A stretch of DNA of 9,635 nt from an uncultured bacterium (GTDB lineage: Bacteria; Planctomycetota; UBA1135; GCA-002686595). Numbering within the stretch: position 1 is the first letter of the stretch; each line of letters begins with the position of its first letter. The stretch covers positions 1 to 9,635 of the forward strand of contig CADEGS010000171.1 of NCBI GenBank assembly GCA_902826945.1, read 5' to 3'. Under the pieces are notes generated by a model. That model worked only from the letters and a program-made list of their open reading frames with translations. It had not been told where the DNA came from and did not search any database. The position numbers and the translations under genes are program-made. Below, piece by piece: positions 6,872 to 9,635 of the stretch.

Positions 6872-6934
6872 GGAGGGGTACCCTGCCTTCCGGCGCGAGC
6901 GCGAACCAGACTTTCCGGCGATTTCGTCCCGCGC
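6872..6934. other. 63-bp gap inside the polysaccharide operon
   Basis: This is the only true gap in the minus-strand cluster and is less G+C-rich than its surroundings. It holds two direct copies of TTCCGGCG (6888-6895 and 6913-6920, plus-strand reading) and the short palindrome GGGTACCC near the GTG start. It could hold an internal promoter or a transcript-processing site, but no convincing -10/-35 pair is seen. Confidence 0.25.
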
Positions 6935-8971
6935 TCAGCCGTGCTCGGAGAGCGGCGCCGGAGCGCGCGCGCGGCCGAGCTCGTGCGGGCGAGCGGCGGG
7001 CGGCGCGGGCGCCGGCGCGCGCATCCAGCGCTCGTGCCAGGCCTGGAACGCGAGCGCGTCCCAGAGGTAGTAGCCGAGGCTCGCGCGGCCGGCGCGGTGC
7101 GCCTCCCAGGCGGCGCGCAGCGGCGCGGGGTCGAGCACGCCCTCGCCCTCGAGGCGGCGCGCGTCGAAGAGCTCCTCGGCCCACGCCGCGAGCGGCCCGC
7201 GCAGCCAGTCGTCGATCGGGATGCCGAAGCCCATCTTCGGACGCTCGAAGAGCGCGCGCGGCACGCGCCGCGCGAGCACCGCGCGCAAGAGCGCCTTGCC
7301 CGGCTCCGGCCCGATGCGCACGGCGGCCGGCAGGCTCCAGGCGAGCTCGACCACGCGGTGGTCGAGCAGCGGCACGCGCGCCTCGAGGCCGCAGGCCATG
7401 CTGGCGCGGTCGACCTTGCACAGGATGTCCTCGGGCAGGTAGCTCCGCGTGTCGGCCAGCATCATGTGCTCGAAGCTGGCGGGCGCGAAGGGGCTCGGCT
7501 CGTCGTGCACCGAGGGCGGCTCGCGCGCGCCGAGCACCAGCCGCTCGGGCTCCTTCCAGTGCGAGACCATCGAGCGGTAGAGCGAGCCCTGCCCCCCCAG
7601 CGCCAGGATCTGCGCCAGGCGCTCGGCGCGGTGCGCCGCCCAGCCCGGCTGCAGTCCGCGCGCGCGCAGCCAGGCCGAGCGCCGCGCCAGCCCCTCCCAC
7701 AGCCCCGCCGGCGCGGCGCGCAGGCCCGCGGCCAGCGCGCGCCGCGCGGGCGCGGGCACGCGCCCCAGGCCGCGCTGCAGGCGGCGCGTGAGGAAATAGC
7801 GCGGGTAGCCGCCGAAGAGCTCGTCGCCGCCGTCGCCCGAGAGCGACACCGTCACGCCCTCGCGCGCGAAGCGCGAGAGGATCAGGGTCGGGATCTGCGA
7901 GCTGTCGCCGAAGGGCTCGTCCCAGTGCTCGCACAGGGACGGCACGACGGCGCGCGCCTCCTCGGGCGTGACGACCCGCTCGTGGTGCTCGGTGCCGAGG
8001 TGCGCCGCGACCGCGCGCGCGTGCGCCGCCTCGTCGTAGCCCTCCTCGCGGAAGCCGATCGTGAACGTGCGCGCGGGGCGCGCGCCGAGCTCCTGCAGGA
8101 GCGCCACGACGAGCGAGGAGTCCACGCCGCCCGAGAGGAACGCGCCGAGCGGCACGTCGGCGACGAGCCGCAGGCGCACCGCCTCGCGCAGCGCGGCCTC
8201 CAGGCGCTCCTCGGCCTCGCGCGCCGCGCGCGCGTCGGCCGGCGCGCCGCGCGCGCGCTCGGCGCCGGCCTCGGCCACCGCGCGCGCGTCCCACCACGTG
8301 CGCACCTCGGCGCGCGCGGGCGAGCGGAAGATCGCGTAGCTGCCGGCGGGGAGCTTGCGCGCGTCCGCGTAGATCGCGTGCGGCGCGGGCACGTAGTTGA
8401 AGCGGAAGAAGAGCGCCAGCGCGTCGCGGTCGAGCGCGGCGCGGAAGTCGGGGTGCGCGCGCAGCGCCTTCAGCTCCGAGCCGAAGAAGAGCGTCCCGCC
8501 CTGGATCGCCCAGTAGAGCGGCTTGATCCCCAGCCGGTCGCGCGCCAGGACCAGCGTGCGCTCGCGCGCGTCCCACAGCGCGAAGGCGAACATGCCGACG
8601 AAGCGCTGCAGCGCGCGCTCGACGCCCCAGCGCGCGAGCGCGTGCAGGACCACCTCCGTGTCGGTCTGCGTGCGCAGGCGCACGCCCTCGGCGGCGAGCT
8701 CGGCGCCCAGCTCGGCGTAGTTGTAGACCTCGCCGTTGTAGGCGATCGCGAAGCGGCCCGAGGGGTCGAGCATCGGCTGGTGGCCGTCCGCCGAGAGGTC
8801 GAGGATGGAGAGCCGCCGGTGGCCGAGCGCGAGGCCGGCGGGCGCGTCGACCCAGGTGCCCGCGTCGTCGGGGCCGCGGTGCGCGAGCGCGTCCGCCATC
8901 GCGCCGGCCGTGCGCGCCAGGCGCGCCGGGTCGCCGCTCGCGCCGTCCCAGGAGCCGCTCAGGCCGCACAT
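6935..8971 (-). CDS. asnB: AsnB-type glutamine-hydrolysing asparagine synthetase / amidotransferase
   Basis: This 678-residue enzyme uses glutamine as amide donor and ATP to amidate a carboxylate. The class II glutaminase domain (about 1-215) has the nucleophile Cys2 directly after Met1, then HRGPDD (31-36), RLSILDLS (53-60), YNGEVYNY (78-85) and TDTE. The synthetase domain has the ATP pyrophosphatase loop SGGVDSS (280-286), SLSGDGGDELFGGYPRY, CGLEARVPLLDH and PKMGFGIPIDDWLRGP. All key motifs look intact. It is longer than E. coli AsnB (554 aa), with an Ala/Arg-rich linker near residue 240-260 and a Pro/Ala tail. In polysaccharide clusters such genes often amidate uronic acids or belong to exosortase-linked loci (XrtA-system amidotransferase), rather than making free asparagine; that role is inferred from context. 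The start is firm: ATG TGC with GGAGG 7 nt upstream. It overlaps the preceding glycosyltransferase gene by 13 nt. Confidence 0.95.
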   Translation of the reverse strand: MCGLSGSWDGASGDPARLARTAGAMADALAHRGPDDAGTWVDAPAGLALGHRRLSILDLSADGHQPMLDPSGRFAIAYNGEVYNYAELGAELAAEGVRLRTQTDTEVVLHALARWGVERALQRFVGMFAFALWDARERTLVLARDRLGIKPLYWAIQGGTLFFGSELKALRAHPDFRAALDRDALALFFRFNYVPAPHAIYADARKLPAGSYAIFRSPARAEVRTWWDARAVAEAGAERARGAPADARAAREAEERLEAALREAVRLRLVADVPLGAFLSGGVDSSLVVALLQELGARPARTFTIGFREEGYDEAAHARAVAAHLGTEHHERVVTPEEARAVVPSLCEHWDEPFGDSSQIPTLILSRFAREGVTVSLSGDGGDELFGGYPRYFLTRRLQRGLGRVPAPARRALAAGLRAAPAGLWEGLARRSAWLRARGLQPGWAAHRAERLAQILALGGQGSLYRSMVSHWKEPERLVLGAREPPSVHDEPSPFAPASFEHMMLADTRSYLPEDILCKVDRASMACGLEARVPLLDHRVVELAWSLPAAVRIGPEPGKALLRAVLARRVPRALFERPKMGFGIPIDDWLRGPLAAWAEELFDARRLEGEGVLDPAPLRAAWEAHRAGRASLGYYLWDALAFQAWHERWMRAPAPAPPAARPHELGRARAPAPLSEHG

Positions 8972-9635
8972 GCAGCGGCCTCCACGAGCTCCGACCACAG
9001 CGCCTCGTAGCGCGCCACGACGGCCTCGAGCGCGTAGTGCGCGCGCACGTGCGCGCGGCCGCGCGCTCCCAGGCGCGCGCGCGCGGCCGGCCCGGCGCGC
9101 ACCAGCTCGACCAGCGCCGCGCGCCAGGCCGCCGCGTCGCCGGCCGGCACGACGCGCCCGGCGTCGCCGACCAGGCGCGCGCTGTCGCCGACGTCGGTCG
9201 CCAGGCACGGCGTGCCGCAGGCGAGCGCCTCGCCGAGCGCGTTCGGGAAGCCCTCGAGCGTGCTCGAGGCGCTGACGACCAGGTCGAGCCCGGCCGCCAG
9301 GCGCGGGACGTCGCGGCGCGCGCCGAGCGCGAGCACGCTCGCGGGCGAGCCCGCGCGCGCGAAGGCGCGCTCGAAGGCCGGCGCGCCGCGCTCGACGCCG
9401 CTCCCCGCGAGCACGAAGCGCGCCTCGGGCAGCACGTCCGCGAGCGCCGCGGCCGCCGCGAGCACGAGCGCGTGCTCCTTCATCGGGTGCCAGCGCGCGA
9501 GCATGCCGACCAGCACGTGCTCGGGGCCGAGGCCGAGCTCCGCGCGCAGCGAGGCCCCCGCCGCGGGGTCGGGCCGCAGGCGCTCGAGGTCGAAGCCGTT
9601 CGGGATCCAGCGCCAGGCGCGCGGGCGGTAGCCGA
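8959..9635 (-). CDS. GT4-family glycosyltransferase, C-terminal part
   Basis: This gene runs off the right edge; 225 codons including the stop are visible and there is no start in the window. The visible part is the C-terminal Rossmann half of a GT-B enzyme. It begins with the linker IPNGFDLERLRP, then VLVGMLARWHPMKEHA, ARFVLAGSG, LGARRDVPRLAAGLDLVVSAS, the EX7E motif in EGFPNALGEALACGTPCLATDVGDS, and a closing helical region. It is a retaining sugar transferase of the GT4 type, presumably building the same polysaccharide as its neighbours; the sugar specificity is unknown. Its in-frame Met 40 codons from the edge lies inside the domain and is not the start. The stop overlaps the start of asnB by 13 nt, so the two genes share a transcript. 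Confidence 0.93.
   Translation of the reverse strand, partial: GYRPRAWRWIPNGFDLERLRPDPAAGASLRAELGLGPEHVLVGMLARWHPMKEHALVLAAAAALADVLPEARFVLAGSGVERGAPAFERAFARAGSPASVLALGARRDVPRLAAGLDLVVSASSTLEGFPNALGEALACGTPCLATDVGDSARLVGDAGRVVPAGDAAAWRAALVELVRAGPAARARLGARGRAHVRAHYALEAVVARYEALWSELVEAAACAA
8979..8983 (-). promoter_or_regulatory. Shine-Dalgarno GGAGG of asnB
   Basis: GGAGG on the minus strand lies 7 nt before the ATG at 8969-8971, inside the last codons of the upstream glycosyltransferase. It confirms the start that places the catalytic cysteine at residue 2, and indicates coupled translation within the operon. Confidence 0.75.

Noticed and set aside
4914..8969. 1351-codon open frame on the minus strand
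   Set aside because: Only its last 242 codons are the wza-like gene. The upstream part is an out-of-frame reading of asnB and the glycosyltransferase, joined because no stop happens to occur.
5672..9010. 1112-codon open frame on the plus strand
   Set aside because: It is antisense to the glycosyltransferase and asnB genes, with no recognisable motif and extreme Arg/Ala/Glu/His composition.
9062..9090. alternating CG runs as Z-DNA or a regulatory repeat
   Set aside because: Similar CG alternations occur throughout the coding regions and follow from Ala/Arg codons at this base composition.

Overview
The window comes from a very G+C-rich bacterium (by eye about three quarters G+C or more, with G/C at nearly every third codon position). 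Genes abut or overlap, start codons include GTG and probably CTG, and there is a HEAT/TPR repeat protein with an alanine-rich signal peptide. This would fit a high-GC Planctomycetota or Myxococcota-type genome, but nothing in the window fixes the phylum. The extreme composition leaves long stop-free shadow frames on both strands, which I left out.

Layout, left to right. (1) Positions 1-985, minus strand: the N-terminal half of mnmG, the tRNA wobble-uridine modification enzyme, cut by the left window edge. (2) Positions 986-1108: a 123-bp divergent intergenic region with a perfect 18-bp G+C palindrome. (3) Positions 1109-2587, plus strand: a small arginine-rich ORF of 61 codons, then a 427-residue exported HEAT/TPR repeat protein. 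The two lie in the same reading frame, separated by one TAG. (4) Positions 2602-9635, minus strand: a tightly packed exopolysaccharide or capsule gene cluster, transcribed right to left. Its order is a GT4 glycosyltransferase (cut by the right edge), an AsnB-type glutamine amidotransferase, a second GT4 glycosyltransferase, a Wza-type outer-membrane export lipoprotein, and a Wzc-type Wzz/BY-kinase-like protein.

How it works together (inference from families). The glycosyltransferases assemble a lipid-linked repeat unit and the AsnB-like enzyme probably amidates a sugar acid or other precursor. The Wzc-like protein sets chain length in the inner membrane, and the Wza-like lipoprotein forms the outer-membrane exit. 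Three of the four junctions are short overlaps (13, 4 and 4 nt) and the fourth is a 63-nt gap, so this is very likely one operon whose promoter is beyond the right edge. No flippase, polymerase, exosortase or initiating sugar-phosphate transferase is visible here.

Most unusual points: the wzc-like gene has no ATG/GTG/TTG start that fits and appears to start at CTG within a CTGA overlap behind a GGAG; its kinase domain has Arg in place of the P-loop Lys and no C-terminal tyrosine cluster; and the HEAT/TPR gene has a TAGACT box six bases before its GTG, suggesting leaderless transcription. I see no mobile element, CRISPR array, tRNA or rRNA.
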